Below are positions 1 to 7,896 of a DNA stretch of 23,448 nt, piece by piece. Within the stretch, counting starts at the first letter, position 1. Each line of letters starts with the position of its first letter. Location of the stretch: positions 1 to 23,448 of the IMG/VR virus record IMGVR_UViG_3300038660_000221. The stretch is one strand, 5' to 3'. This DNA comes from a virus. The notes beneath the pieces were generated by a model that did no database searches, was not told the origin of the DNA, and was given only the letters and a program-made list of their open reading frames with translations. Both the position numbers and the translations under genes were made by a program.

Positions 1-1629
1 CCGATGCTCGCATACTTCATTGACGGCATTGAAACCGACTGGACTGTCAAGTTCATCAACCGTTCCGTGGTCCCAGTACGGACAATTCTTGAAGACGAGT
101 TGGGGTCAACACGAGCACAGACTGGACCTGTTCCGTGGGCGGAAGCGCGCCAGCCGGAGTACGACTTGCCCCGCGACGTGTCTTTGATCTACACCGACGT
201 TGATCGGGATTACCAGCAAGGTTCAGCACACAAGAAGCGGACATCTGCGCCGACGGCGGCAATGTACGCGAAGAAGAACCAGACTATTGAGATGCCGATT
301 GTCTTCAACGAAGTGGAAGCAAGAGACATCGCTGAACGTCTTTTGTTCCAATCGTGGATGTCGCGCGACAGCGCCAAGGGAAAGCTCCCGTGGACGCACC
401 TCGACCTCGACCCCACAGACGTCGTAAACTTCTCGTTTGACAGTGGGCAGTCGCGTGTAACGACAGACCGTATTGCAAAAACCGACGTCGGCGCAAACTT
501 CGAGATTGACGTTGCGGTGATCCGATCCGGTGATCCAGTTTACGTTTCCACTGACGCAGCCGCTGTTGTTGGAAACGGTGTTCCGGGAACCAGCATCATC
601 ACGCCGGTATACTCTAAGACGTTCGTTTTCGATATTCCGCTTCTGGAAGACTACCACGATGTGTCTCGCACGTCGCAGCGCTACTATGCGGCGGTTGGAT
701 CAGATACGACTTCTTGGATGTCTGCCGAGTTGTATGATTCTCTCGACAACACATCTTTCGGTAACTTTGGCAGCGCCAATGTGGATGTCACTTGGGGACA
801 AATTATTGGTACGCCGCTTCTTCCCCCACGCGCGTTGTTTACCACAGACAAAGAGAATTCCATCACGGTGAATCTTTCTGTTGACAACGGCGACATTACC
901 TCGCAGACCCGCGATGCCATGGCGGCGTCCTACAAGCTCAACCGCGCCCTGATCTGGAATCAGTCCACCGGCTTGGCGGAGATTATCCGGTTCCAAGACG
1001 TTGTGGTGAACCCGGACAACACCGTCACGCTGAGCACGTTCCACCGTGGATTGCGCGGAACAGATTACATGGTGGACCGACACTCCGCTGGTGAATACTT
1101 CATCATGTTGTCCGACTCCGCCATCCTTCCGCAGTTGAACATTCTGGCGCTGATCGGAACGACAAAATACTACAAGGCCGTATCGCGCGGCGCACTGGTC
1201 GCCAGTGCCACATCCATCACTGTTCCGACTGTTGGTCGTGATCTGAAACCGCACGCGCCGGGTCAATTCCGCCGCGAGGATGACGGAACTGATTTGACCT
1301 TCCGGTGGAACCGTCGGACACGTATTGGCGGAGAGTGGAATGCTGCGGTCGGAACCGGAAACCCTGAAACCGTGCCGCTGAATGAAGACAGTGAAGCATA
1401 CGAGTTCTACTTGCTGCCCAACACCCCGACAGCTTTGGATGACTTCGATCCGGGGAACCCATCTACATTCTCCGACTTCCAGACTGTTGGTGTTGAAGAA
1501 GCGGTTGTTCCGGCAGCCACACTTACGGCGGCGGGGTACACGCTGGAAGACGATGTCTTTGCGGCTGTGTATCAATTGAGCGCCCAAGTTGGACGGGGCT
1601 TTGCACGCATCGGCACTTTGGCCGGATGA
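1..1629 (+). CDS. GTA gp15-like phage tail hub/tip protein, 5' partial
   Basis: The frame is open from base 1, so the ATG at 4 is probably internal and the N-terminal part lies outside the window; 542 codons are visible before TGA. The sequence resembles the C-terminal half of the Rhodobacter gene transfer agent gp15 / putative phage tail protein family. An early segment contains LPRDVSLIYTDVDRDYQQGS. A C-terminal segment contains RTRIGGEW followed by VPLNEDSEAYEF, which I recognise from the fibre-binding end of that family. In GTAs this protein forms the central hub/baseplate and anchors receptor-binding fibres. Location fits: it is immediately followed by fibre-like genes. There are no signal peptides or membrane segments. 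Family assignment is from recall of motifs; the exact domain borders are not resolved. Confidence 0.8.
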   Translation, partial: PMLAYFIDGIETDWTVKFINRSVVPVRTILEDELGSTRAQTGPVPWAEARQPEYDLPRDVSLIYTDVDRDYQQGSAHKKRTSAPTAAMYAKKNQTIEMPIVFNEVEARDIAERLLFQSWMSRDSAKGKLPWTHLDLDPTDVVNFSFDSGQSRVTTDRIAKTDVGANFEIDVAVIRSGDPVYVSTDAAAVVGNGVPGTSIITPVYSKTFVFDIPLLEDYHDVSRTSQRYYAAVGSDTTSWMSAELYDSLDNTSFGNFGSANVDVTWGQIIGTPLLPPRALFTTDKENSITVNLSVDNGDITSQTRDAMAASYKLNRALIWNQSTGLAEIIRFQDVVVNPDNTVTLSTFHRGLRGTDYMVDRHSAGEYFIMLSDSAILPQLNILALIGTTKYYKAVSRGALVASATSITVPTVGRDLKPHAPGQFRREDDGTDLTFRWNRRTRIGGEWNAAVGTGNPETVPLNEDSEAYEFYLLPNTPTALDDFDPGNPSTFSDFQTVGVEEAVVPAATLTAAGYTLEDDVFAAVYQLSAQVGRGFARIGTLAG

Positions 1630-1640
1630 CCATCTAACCC

Positions 1641-1669
1641 TTGACATGCGGTACTCAATACCGTACAAA
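1641..1669 (+). promoter_or_regulatory. sigma70-like promoter before the fibre genes, with internal inverted repeat
   Basis: A perfect -35 TTGACA (1641-1646) is followed after 17 nt by TACAAA (1664-1669), which matches the -10 consensus at 4 of 6 positions. The spacer holds a short inverted repeat CGGTA-ctcaa-TACCG (1649-1663), which could be an operator. It lies in the 61-nt gap after the hub gene, and AGGAG (1680-1684) sits 6 nt before the next ATG. This would allow fibre genes to be expressed separately from the upstream tail operon. Confidence 0.55.
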
Positions 1670-1690
1670 AAGGCACACTAGGAGACGAGC

Positions 1691-3088
1691 ATGACGCTTG
1701 GTAACACAGAGTTTTTGGCCATCGAGACGATGGCTCCGAACGACAACGACAAGTACCTGATTTTCAATGATGGAATTCAGACGCTTGAGGATTCGTTCAA
1801 TCGGAAGATTGTTGTGGATACCTCTGCTGGCAACGTCACCCTGTTGCAGTCCGAACTGGTCGGAAACGTTTTCTTTGAGTGCACCGGTCACGTGGTCCCG
1901 CGCACACTTTTCGTACCGATTGAAATTGTTGGGTTCACCACAAACCCGACCAAGCGAACGTTGTTTGTCAAAAACGACGGCACACAACCGCTTACCATTG
2001 ACCACGTTGGTTCACCCGGAACCGACACCGTTCTCCAACCAACCGAGACCGGACTCATCTATGCCGACGGTACTGACATCATCACGGTGGCGACAGGCAA
2101 TCCAGCCGCTGGTGGTTCCACAGATTTTCTGGGCCTAACCGACACACCCGGAGCTTTTGTTGCCGGTAACAACGTTCGCGTAAACGTTGCCGGAACAGAC
2201 CTCGAATTTACGGATGAAGCGGCGGTACCTACTCTTGGTTCCGCGAACGAACAGTTGCGCGTGAACGGTGCAGGGACGGCGCTTGAATTCTTTTCGCAGA
2301 GCATTCACGACAACTCTGACACACCGGCGTCCATAGGCACCGCCGGGCAGATTCTTCAAGTCAACCCCGCCGCGACCGCTCTCGAATATGCCGCTCTGCC
2401 CGCCGTCTACACTACCGAGGTACAAGACGAAGGCGCTGCCGAAGTCACTGATCCTACGTTCTTCAACTTCATCGGGGCAGGTGTAACCGCCGCAATAAAC
2501 GGGGCAGGTGTTGACATCACGATCCCCGGCGGAGGGGCTTTCACCACACTCAGTGACACGCCAGCGAACTACACAGGCGCGGGTGGACAGAGTGTTCGCG
2601 TGAACGTGGGTGAGACCGCCCTCGAATACTTCACTCTTCCGCCCGGCGCGGCATCCATTGAGACGCAAGACGAAGGTGTACAGATCGTCGCGGCGACTGA
2701 TACGCTGAACTTCACTGGAACGCCGGTTACGGTAACGAACCCAGCCGCGAACGTCACCGAGATCAATATCGTTCCAACTCTTGTTCCTCTTGATTTTGTC
2801 ACCGATGCCGCAGCCAATCGGGTTGCGTCGAACTCGGATTTCAGCGGCGTAAGAATCATCGACTTCAACAGTGCATCGCCACAGACTTACACGGTCAATA
2901 CAGGCCTCACGGCCTCACAACCGGTGACTATCGTTCGCGCAGGTGCGGGCACACTAGAAGTCGTTGCAGGAGTCGGTGTGACAATCCAGTCTGCGCTTGG
3001 CAACACAGAACTTTCTGAGCAATTTTCGCACGCGGTGTTGACCCCACGCGGGCCGGATGTTTTCTACCTTGCAGGCGACTTGAGCTAA
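1691..3088 (+). CDS. tail-fibre protein with SDTP/ALEF repeats
   Basis: A 465-residue protein with a good ribosome site (AGGAG, 6 nt before ATG). It has an N-terminal region (about 1-140) likely to attach to the tail. A middle region carries imperfect repeats built on SDTP/TDTP, then AG..(V/L)RVN, then TALE(F/Y), at about residues 144-173, 181-200, 205-233 and 283-313. Between them are two copies of a second unit starting with QDEG (residues 245 and 326). Repeats of this kind are frequent in phage and bacterial surface adhesins and tail fibres. The C-terminal 100 residues look beta-rich and have no recognised enzyme motif. The stop codon overlaps the next start (TAATG), which suggests translational coupling. 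Function as a fibre or tip-associated adhesin is inferred from repeats and position. Confidence 0.7.
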   Translation: MTLGNTEFLAIETMAPNDNDKYLIFNDGIQTLEDSFNRKIVVDTSAGNVTLLQSELVGNVFFECTGHVVPRTLFVPIEIVGFTTNPTKRTLFVKNDGTQPLTIDHVGSPGTDTVLQPTETGLIYADGTDIITVATGNPAAGGSTDFLGLTDTPGAFVAGNNVRVNVAGTDLEFTDEAAVPTLGSANEQLRVNGAGTALEFFSQSIHDNSDTPASIGTAGQILQVNPAATALEYAALPAVYTTEVQDEGAAEVTDPTFFNFIGAGVTAAINGAGVDITIPGGGAFTTLSDTPANYTGAGGQSVRVNVGETALEYFTLPPGAASIETQDEGVQIVAATDTLNFTGTPVTVTNPAANVTEINIVPTLVPLDFVTDAAANRVASNSDFSGVRIIDFNSASPQTYTVNTGLTASQPVTIVRAGAGTLEVVAGVGVTIQSALGNTELSEQFSHAVLTPRGPDVFYLAGDLS

Positions 3089-3570
3089 TGTTCCACGTAT
3101 ACTCGGGGATATATGCATCTAGCGGCAGCATACCGCCACTGCCTCCCATCGTGGGTGCGCTGTCGTACCGTGCGCAGGTGCGCGCGAACTTCACTGCTGG
3201 TCCAACGATTATCGGCAGTGGGGCGTTCCCGCCAACCGTACTGAACTGGAACAGCCCCGTCATTGACGAGAACTGGAACTGGACACCGACCAGTGCTTTC
3301 GTCATACCTAATAACGTTCGCGTCGTGACGGTTTCTTCCGTCGTATATTTCGGGTCGGTTGCCGCAGATGCCGGTATGCTTATGGTATACAAGAACGGAA
3401 ATGAAGTGACCCGAAGAACGGTTGACAACCAGTTCCGGTTGCTCAACAGTGACCGTACGGTTCTCAGCGTACGGCCCGGCGATGAGGTAGAGATTTACGT
3501 GGCACTTCAAGCCAACAGAATCTTGGACCAGACACAGTCGTTCGTGCATATCGTAGGATACGGCCCATGA
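3088..3570 (+). CDS. small beta-sandwich virion protein, unknown
   Basis: A 160-residue protein with TAATG coupling to the preceding fibre gene and only a weak Shine-Dalgarno, so translation probably depends on the upstream gene. The C-terminal half reads V.YFGSV....GMLMVYKNGNEV...(V)RPGDEVEIYVAL. This resembles C1q/TNF-like jelly-roll modules, in which a KNG turn and a PGD turn are separated by strands. Similar KNG/PGD spacing occurs twice in the next gene, so the two proteins probably share a module. No catalytic residues or membrane segments are evident. The likely role is a small fibre head or accessory tip protein; the specific fold is inference. Confidence 0.55.
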   Translation: MFHVYSGIYASSGSIPPLPPIVGALSYRAQVRANFTAGPTIIGSGAFPPTVLNWNSPVIDENWNWTPTSAFVIPNNVRVVTVSSVVYFGSVAADAGMLMVYKNGNEVTRRTVDNQFRLLNSDRTVLSVRPGDEVEIYVALQANRILDQTQSFVHIVGYGP

Positions 3571-5504
3571 GCCTCACAATTATGAGCTTGACAGCCAACC
3601 ACGTCACCGGTGGTACGATCTCTACCATTGAGTGGGGGTCGGCTATTGAAGACGGTGGTGGGTTCTGGACAGAGCAAACTCCGACACGTGTGTATGCCCC
3701 CGTAGGTGTGCGCTATATGGAGCCGTTCTTCCGTGCGAACGACACAACCGATGTAGGTCTGGTGGATCAACAGGTGCGACTTCTGTTGAATGGGGTCGCA
3801 GTCGCGGACCTGATCCAAGACGACAACAATCACTCCGCTTATGGTATATCGTTCGGACTGTTCGAGGTGACGGCTGGGGACTACTTCGAAATCCAGACTC
3901 GGTCTTTTTCAACATCGTCCACGTACCAGCCCGGCGAAGCTTCCTTTGCACTGTCGTCACAAGAGCGCTTTGGTTTCGTTGCCGCCGACTTGGATGGGGA
4001 CACGGCACTAAGCGGAACCGAGACCACACTGTCGTGGCTGGCGCTGGACCCGGCTCTCGACAGCTTGGTAACCCACGATGGTACCACCGGGTTTGTTGCA
4101 CCATCGGAGTGCGCCTACGCCGTTGTCACCCTCAACGCGTCACTGGTATCGTTCAACGGAACGAACGGAGAACACCGACTCTACAAGAATGGCGTTGACA
4201 CCGGAGCTAGATTTGAGGATGCTACATCCCTTTGGGCACCCGGTGCGTGCTTCGGAATTATTGAGGCGGACCCCGGCGACACGATCACGGTGCGCTCTAT
4301 TGGAGCAGGGTCACTTGACGCGACCTATACACGCCTTACTATCGAATGGATTCGGTCTGCACAAGGTCAGGACACCACAGGCTTTAACGGGTTCGCCGCG
4401 AACTTGACACCAGTAGGTTCTTGGGGTACACTGCGCCGTAACTCTGCCTACTCTGGTCCAGCCATTGCCGTGGATAACAACATTTCCCCCGGCAGCCCAA
4501 TTGACGTGTTCTTCCAAGACGACGGCAAAGTCCGTGGCCCAATTCCGTACGGGGCCAATGGGCGAGTTGTTACAATATATGACCAGTTCGGTTCCGCAGA
4601 CCTTCTCGGGGCAACTTCCGACGACGTCCGAATCGTGCGGGAAGACGGGGCCGAGTACGACACTTGGCAGCTTAGATTTATTAGTGCATCATCAGACCAA
4701 CTGGCGACGACCGAGACCACAAGCGGCGATCTGATAACGCCAGCATCCTTCGAGCTTCCGACACTTCTGTTTGCGGCGAGCATCCGACAAGCTGATGAGT
4801 TTCAGGCGTTCGACTCTGGAATTTTTGGTGTAGAAGGGGGTGCTGCGCAGTATGCTTATGCTCTTATTTCAGACTGGACTAATGCTAGACGCGGCCTGAA
4901 ATGGGAACTTGACGACAACGGTGTGTCCGTGTTCAACAATGGCAACCCGGCAACAAGTCCGATTGCCGGTGGGCACCTCTGTGTAATCGGCGACCTGACC
5001 CAAGGAGTCAATTTCGCATACGGATACCTTAACGGAGAACTTGGAAACTCATACGCATACAACCGACCGATTAGCTACCCGGTAGGGGCACCACTTCAAT
5101 TGGGGGACACCGCTGGCAACAATGCGTGGCGCGGACGGTTCATTGAGTTGAACATCTTTGACCACACAACACCCGCTACGGCGCAGAACATCGCCGACCT
5201 GAACGAAGCCTTGAAAGAATTCGGATACCGCAATCGTGAAGGTGTCAGAGTCAAGGAACAAAACGCTTACGCAGTGACTGGAACACCAGCCACTGGCGTT
5301 GTAGCGCGAGAACAGTACGGGTATGTTCTTACCGGATCAGCGGGGGCTGGTGTCGGTGTGCGGGATCACCTTAACTATGTCGTAACTGGGGCGGCTGCCG
5401 CAGGAATCTCTGTACCAGAAGACCTCGGATACGTGGTAGTTGGTGCCAGCCCGACAGGACTTAGTTCGCCCAGACAGCGCATACACGCAATCATCGTACC
5501 ATAG
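3567..5504 (+). CDS. large multidomain fibre/lectin-like protein with 18-residue C-terminal repeats
   Basis: A 645-residue protein overlapping the previous gene by ATGA, with AGGA 8 nt before the start. Two jelly-roll-like modules are seen at about 40-130 (LLLNGVAV ... VTAGDYFEIQ) and 135-265 (LYKNGVDTG ... ADPGDTITV). Residues about 290-375 (AYSGPAI ... FFQDDG ... VVTIYDQFGS) resemble the lectin-type module seen in many phage fibres that carries a YDQSG-like motif. Residues about 395-555 look like a concanavalin A/LamG-type domain ending with ELNIFD and a short helix. Residues 559-645 are five tandem units, four of exactly 18 residues and a shorter last one. It is probably a receptor-binding or fibre component; domain calls are by eye. 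Confidence 0.65.
   Translation: MSLTIMSLTANHVTGGTISTIEWGSAIEDGGGFWTEQTPTRVYAPVGVRYMEPFFRANDTTDVGLVDQQVRLLLNGVAVADLIQDDNNHSAYGISFGLFEVTAGDYFEIQTRSFSTSSTYQPGEASFALSSQERFGFVAADLDGDTALSGTETTLSWLALDPALDSLVTHDGTTGFVAPSECAYAVVTLNASLVSFNGTNGEHRLYKNGVDTGARFEDATSLWAPGACFGIIEADPGDTITVRSIGAGSLDATYTRLTIEWIRSAQGQDTTGFNGFAANLTPVGSWGTLRRNSAYSGPAIAVDNNISPGSPIDVFFQDDGKVRGPIPYGANGRVVTIYDQFGSADLLGATSDDVRIVREDGAEYDTWQLRFISASSDQLATTETTSGDLITPASFELPTLLFAASIRQADEFQAFDSGIFGVEGGAAQYAYALISDWTNARRGLKWELDDNGVSVFNNGNPATSPIAGGHLCVIGDLTQGVNFAYGYLNGELGNSYAYNRPISYPVGAPLQLGDTAGNNAWRGRFIELNIFDHTTPATAQNIADLNEALKEFGYRNREGVRVKEQNAYAVTGTPATGVVAREQYGYVLTGSAGAGVGVRDHLNYVVTGAAAAGISVPEDLGYVVVGASPTGLSSPRQRIHAIIVP
5241..5501 (+). repeat. 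coding repeat: 18-residue (54-nt) units in the large fibre protein
   Basis: Residues 559-576, 577-594, 595-612, 613-630 and 631-645 align without gaps. The pattern is a start glycine, often glutamine at position 7, an aromatic at position 10 (9-10 region), a hydrophobic triplet, then glycine at 14 and a small/Pro-rich turn. Examples are GVVAREQYGYVLTGSAGA and GISVPEDLGYVVVGASPT. The same pattern ends the protein at 6515-7894. DNA identity between units is modest, so they are old or diversified repeats and not recent copies. Confidence 0.85.
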
Positions 5505-5513
5505 GATACTGAC

Positions 5514-6515
5514 ATGGCAATTCTTATCGCAACAAACTCCCCTCTTGAAATTGGTGGAACGCTTTCAACAGCCGCCACAGGTCGCGACAGTGACTTTGCG
5601 CCTACCGCTGTTTCGGTACTCATCAACGATGATGGTGGTGGTAATCCGTTTGGCCTCCAAACCGACGAAGGCGCAACAGACACAATCTGGACACACTTCA
5701 CGTTTCTCTCTAACAACGATGGGTTTATCAACCAGAACGCCAGCGGTTACATGATGACCATGTACGATGCGCAAAACCGTATCATCGCAAGAGTTGACTG
5801 GAACGGTGGAGCCCGCGCGCAGGTGTACCAAGCAGGGACTCCGACGGTTTCTGATCAGTTGATCAACTTTACGCAGGACCTGATATTCACTTTCGACGTC
5901 CGCGTCATTGTGAACCCGACCGAGATCACGATGGACATCTTCATCAACGGAAGCTCTGTTTCACTGTCGCGTGCAACCGTCCCGAACACGGAAAACAAGA
6001 CTGTTCCGAATAAATTCATTTGGGATAATTTTGACCTTTCGTGGGACCTTGCTATTCCGGCAACATTCTACTACTCGGAATTCATCATCACCGACGGTGA
6101 GGACACACGCGGGTGGCGTTTGGCTACACTGGAACCGAACGCTGTCGGCGGCGAGACTGGATGGATTGGCGATTGGAACGAACTGGGGGATCGTAACGGG
6201 TCAACCGCCTCGACCAGTGATGTTGACGCCGCCCGTGTATCGTCGAACCTAACACCATACGGTGGTGGTGTGGGTGCTGCCGGTATTCGCGCAGTGATCC
6301 CGACGGCAATCGCCCAACGGGGCACAACGGGTGTGTCCCAATTGACACAGTTCGTCAGAATTGGTGGAACAAACTACGACGGTACCCCAGTGTCTCTGGT
6401 GGCGGGAGAACGCGGAAACTTCCGAGAAATTTACGAGGTTAACCCCGCAACCGGACTTGCTTGGTCAACGGGAGACCTCGCTGCACTTGAAATTGGACTG
6501 CTGGTCAACACCTAA
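5514..6515 (+). CDS. tandem paralog 1, lectin-like/TDGEDTR virion protein
   Basis: 333 residues; AGGA (5503-5506) lies 7 nt before ATG and overlaps the stop of the preceding gene region. It starts MAIL..(N)SP and has GRDSDFAP near residue 25, as do its three neighbours. The N-terminal ~190 residues look like a concanavalin A-type beta sandwich, closing with YYSEFIITDGEDTRGWRLAT (motif Asp194). The C-terminal domain has the signature IAQRGTTGVSQLTQFVRIGG, then NPAT..AW, then LEIGL. It resembles a widespread phage structural domain with an ADEDTR motif followed by RG..G.Q.L.......GGTDY. The molecular function of that family is unknown to me; a fibre or receptor-binding role is inferred from context. 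The stop overlaps the next start (TAATG). Confidence 0.65.
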   Translation: MAILIATNSPLEIGGTLSTAATGRDSDFAPTAVSVLINDDGGGNPFGLQTDEGATDTIWTHFTFLSNNDGFINQNASGYMMTMYDAQNRIIARVDWNGGARAQVYQAGTPTVSDQLINFTQDLIFTFDVRVIVNPTEITMDIFINGSSVSLSRATVPNTENKTVPNKFIWDNFDLSWDLAIPATFYYSEFIITDGEDTRGWRLATLEPNAVGGETGWIGDWNELGDRNGSTASTSDVDAARVSSNLTPYGGGVGAAGIRAVIPTAIAQRGTTGVSQLTQFVRIGGTNYDGTPVSLVAGERGNFREIYEVNPATGLAWSTGDLAALEIGLLVNT

Positions 6516-7894
6516 TGGCTATTCTTTTTGTATCAAACTCTGCGGACGAACTGGGGGCAGCGCTCCCAACCACGTCCGCCGTCGGTCGTGACAGCGACTA
6601 TTCCCCCAACAGTGTTTACATTGATGGGATTCGGTCTCTGCCGTACGACAAAGACCGGTACATACAAATAGAACTTGACCCGGCAGTCGGCGATCTGTGG
6701 GTTCACTACAGGGTCAAACTTGGCGACAACGCCGACGACGGTAGCGCCGATGGATACTACATGCAGTTTTTGGATGCGGACAGCAGCCGTGTCGCATACC
6801 TAGATGCCAACAACGGTGACCTTCGCGCCGCAGCGGACGGCGATACCGTGGTACTCGGATCACCCTTGTTCATTGTCGCTGCTGGGGGTGAATACACCAT
6901 CGACATGCGTGTATCTGTTGGGGCAAACATCGAGATGGACCTGTACGTGGATGGAGCATTTGTCCACGCAACAGCCATTGCAGCCAACACCGGCGGTAAG
7001 GGTGTTCCTGTTCTTCTCAGCTTTGACCATGTGGACGTCGCCAGAAACAGCATCATTTTCGACACCGTCTATTATTCGGAAGTCATCATCACGGACGGTG
7101 AGGACACACGCGGGTGGCGTTTGGCAACACTTGACCCTGACGCGGTCGGCGGTCAAACTGATTGGACTGGCGGTTTTGCAGAACTCGGGGACATCGACGG
7201 TTCGTCGTGGATCAACACAAATGTTGACGGCGCACGCGTGTCTTCAAATATCTCAGCTTACACCGGTGAACCCGCCCCGACAAGTGTGCGCGCAGTCATT
7301 GCATCAGCTACGGCACAGCGTGGGCAATCTGGCGTCGCGGACTTGGCTCAGTTCTTGCGCATTGCTGGCACAGATTACGACGGGGCGCTTAACGAATTCG
7401 TCATAGGTGAGCGCAAGTTTATCCAAGAGGTATGGGGTGACAATCCCAACACCGGGTCGAGTTGGGTTGTTGCCGATCTGGCGTCTCTTGAGGTTGGACT
7501 TGTCGCAACGAACACACCGCCCACACCAATCGAACTTCAAAACCAGCGCATGTTTGGCGTTGTCACACCACCACCTGTACCAGTGGAGTTGCAAAACCAA
7601 CGAATGTTTGGTATTGTAGGCGGACTACCATCCGATGTGGCTCTTGCGCAGCAGCGGATGTACGGAATCCTCGGTAGCATCGTTGCAGACGTGGGACAGG
7701 CACATCAGAGACTGTTCGCAATCGTCGGTTCACCGGCAACCGGTTTCAAAGTGCAGACTCAAGATACCTTTGCCATCGTTGGTGGACCACCAACTGGCGT
7801 CATGGGTAGTACCCAAGAAAACTACGTTGTCGGGGGCAGCACTAGCTCTGGCATATTCACCACATCCCAAGAAACTTACGTGATCGTGACATAA
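6515..7894 (+). CDS. tandem paralog 2 with added 18-residue repeat tail
   Basis: 459 residues. The first ~335 are colinear with paralog 1 (MAIL start, GRDSDYSP, TDGEDTRGWRLATL with Asp194 at the same residue number, RGQSGVADLAQFLRIAG, NPNTGSSW, LEVGL). Where the other copies stop after the final NT/KT, this one continues into seven 18-residue units (338-459), like those ending the protein at 3567-5504. A 32-nt stretch around the TDGEDTR motif is identical to paralog 1 (6093-6124 and 7094-7125), pointing to duplication or gene conversion. The start is coupled to the preceding stop (TAATG) and has no clear Shine-Dalgarno. It is probably a virion adhesin or fibre component; the repeat tail may form a stalk or attachment segment. 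Confidence 0.65.
   Translation: MAILFVSNSADELGAALPTTSAVGRDSDYSPNSVYIDGIRSLPYDKDRYIQIELDPAVGDLWVHYRVKLGDNADDGSADGYYMQFLDADSSRVAYLDANNGDLRAAADGDTVVLGSPLFIVAAGGEYTIDMRVSVGANIEMDLYVDGAFVHATAIAANTGGKGVPVLLSFDHVDVARNSIIFDTVYYSEVIITDGEDTRGWRLATLDPDAVGGQTDWTGGFAELGDIDGSSWINTNVDGARVSSNISAYTGEPAPTSVRAVIASATAQRGQSGVADLAQFLRIAGTDYDGALNEFVIGERKFIQEVWGDNPNTGSSWVVADLASLEVGLVATNTPPTPIELQNQRMFGVVTPPPVPVELQNQRMFGIVGGLPSDVALAQQRMYGILGSIVADVGQAHQRLFAIVGSPATGFKVQTQDTFAIVGGPPTGVMGSTQENYVVGGSTSSGIFTTSQETYVIVT
7526..7891 (+). repeat. coding repeat: seven 18-residue (54-nt) units at the C-terminus of paralog 2
   Basis: Units begin at residues 338, 356, 374, 392, 410, 428 and 446. The first two are nearly identical (ELQNQRMFG in both) and also similar in DNA, so they duplicated recently. 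Later units drift toward the style of the 3567-5504 protein (GFKVQTQDTFAIVGGPPT). Gln at position 7, an aromatic at position 10 and Gly at position 14 are the best conserved residues. Confidence 0.85.
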
Positions 7895-7896
7895 AA

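Noticed and set aside
700-1668. Long open frame on the minus strand opposite the tail hub (also similar ones at 7921-8787, 9996-10715 minus and 13570-14454, 18333-19232, 19187-20023 plus)
   Set aside because: Each lies wholly or mostly antisense to a gene with clear motifs, gives Arg/His/Cys-rich low-sense protein and has no supported ribosome site.
5241-7891. 54-nt periodic DNA repeats suggesting a CRISPR or minisatellite
   Set aside because: The period is a multiple of three, in frame, and the protein repeats are better conserved than the DNA; there are no spacers.
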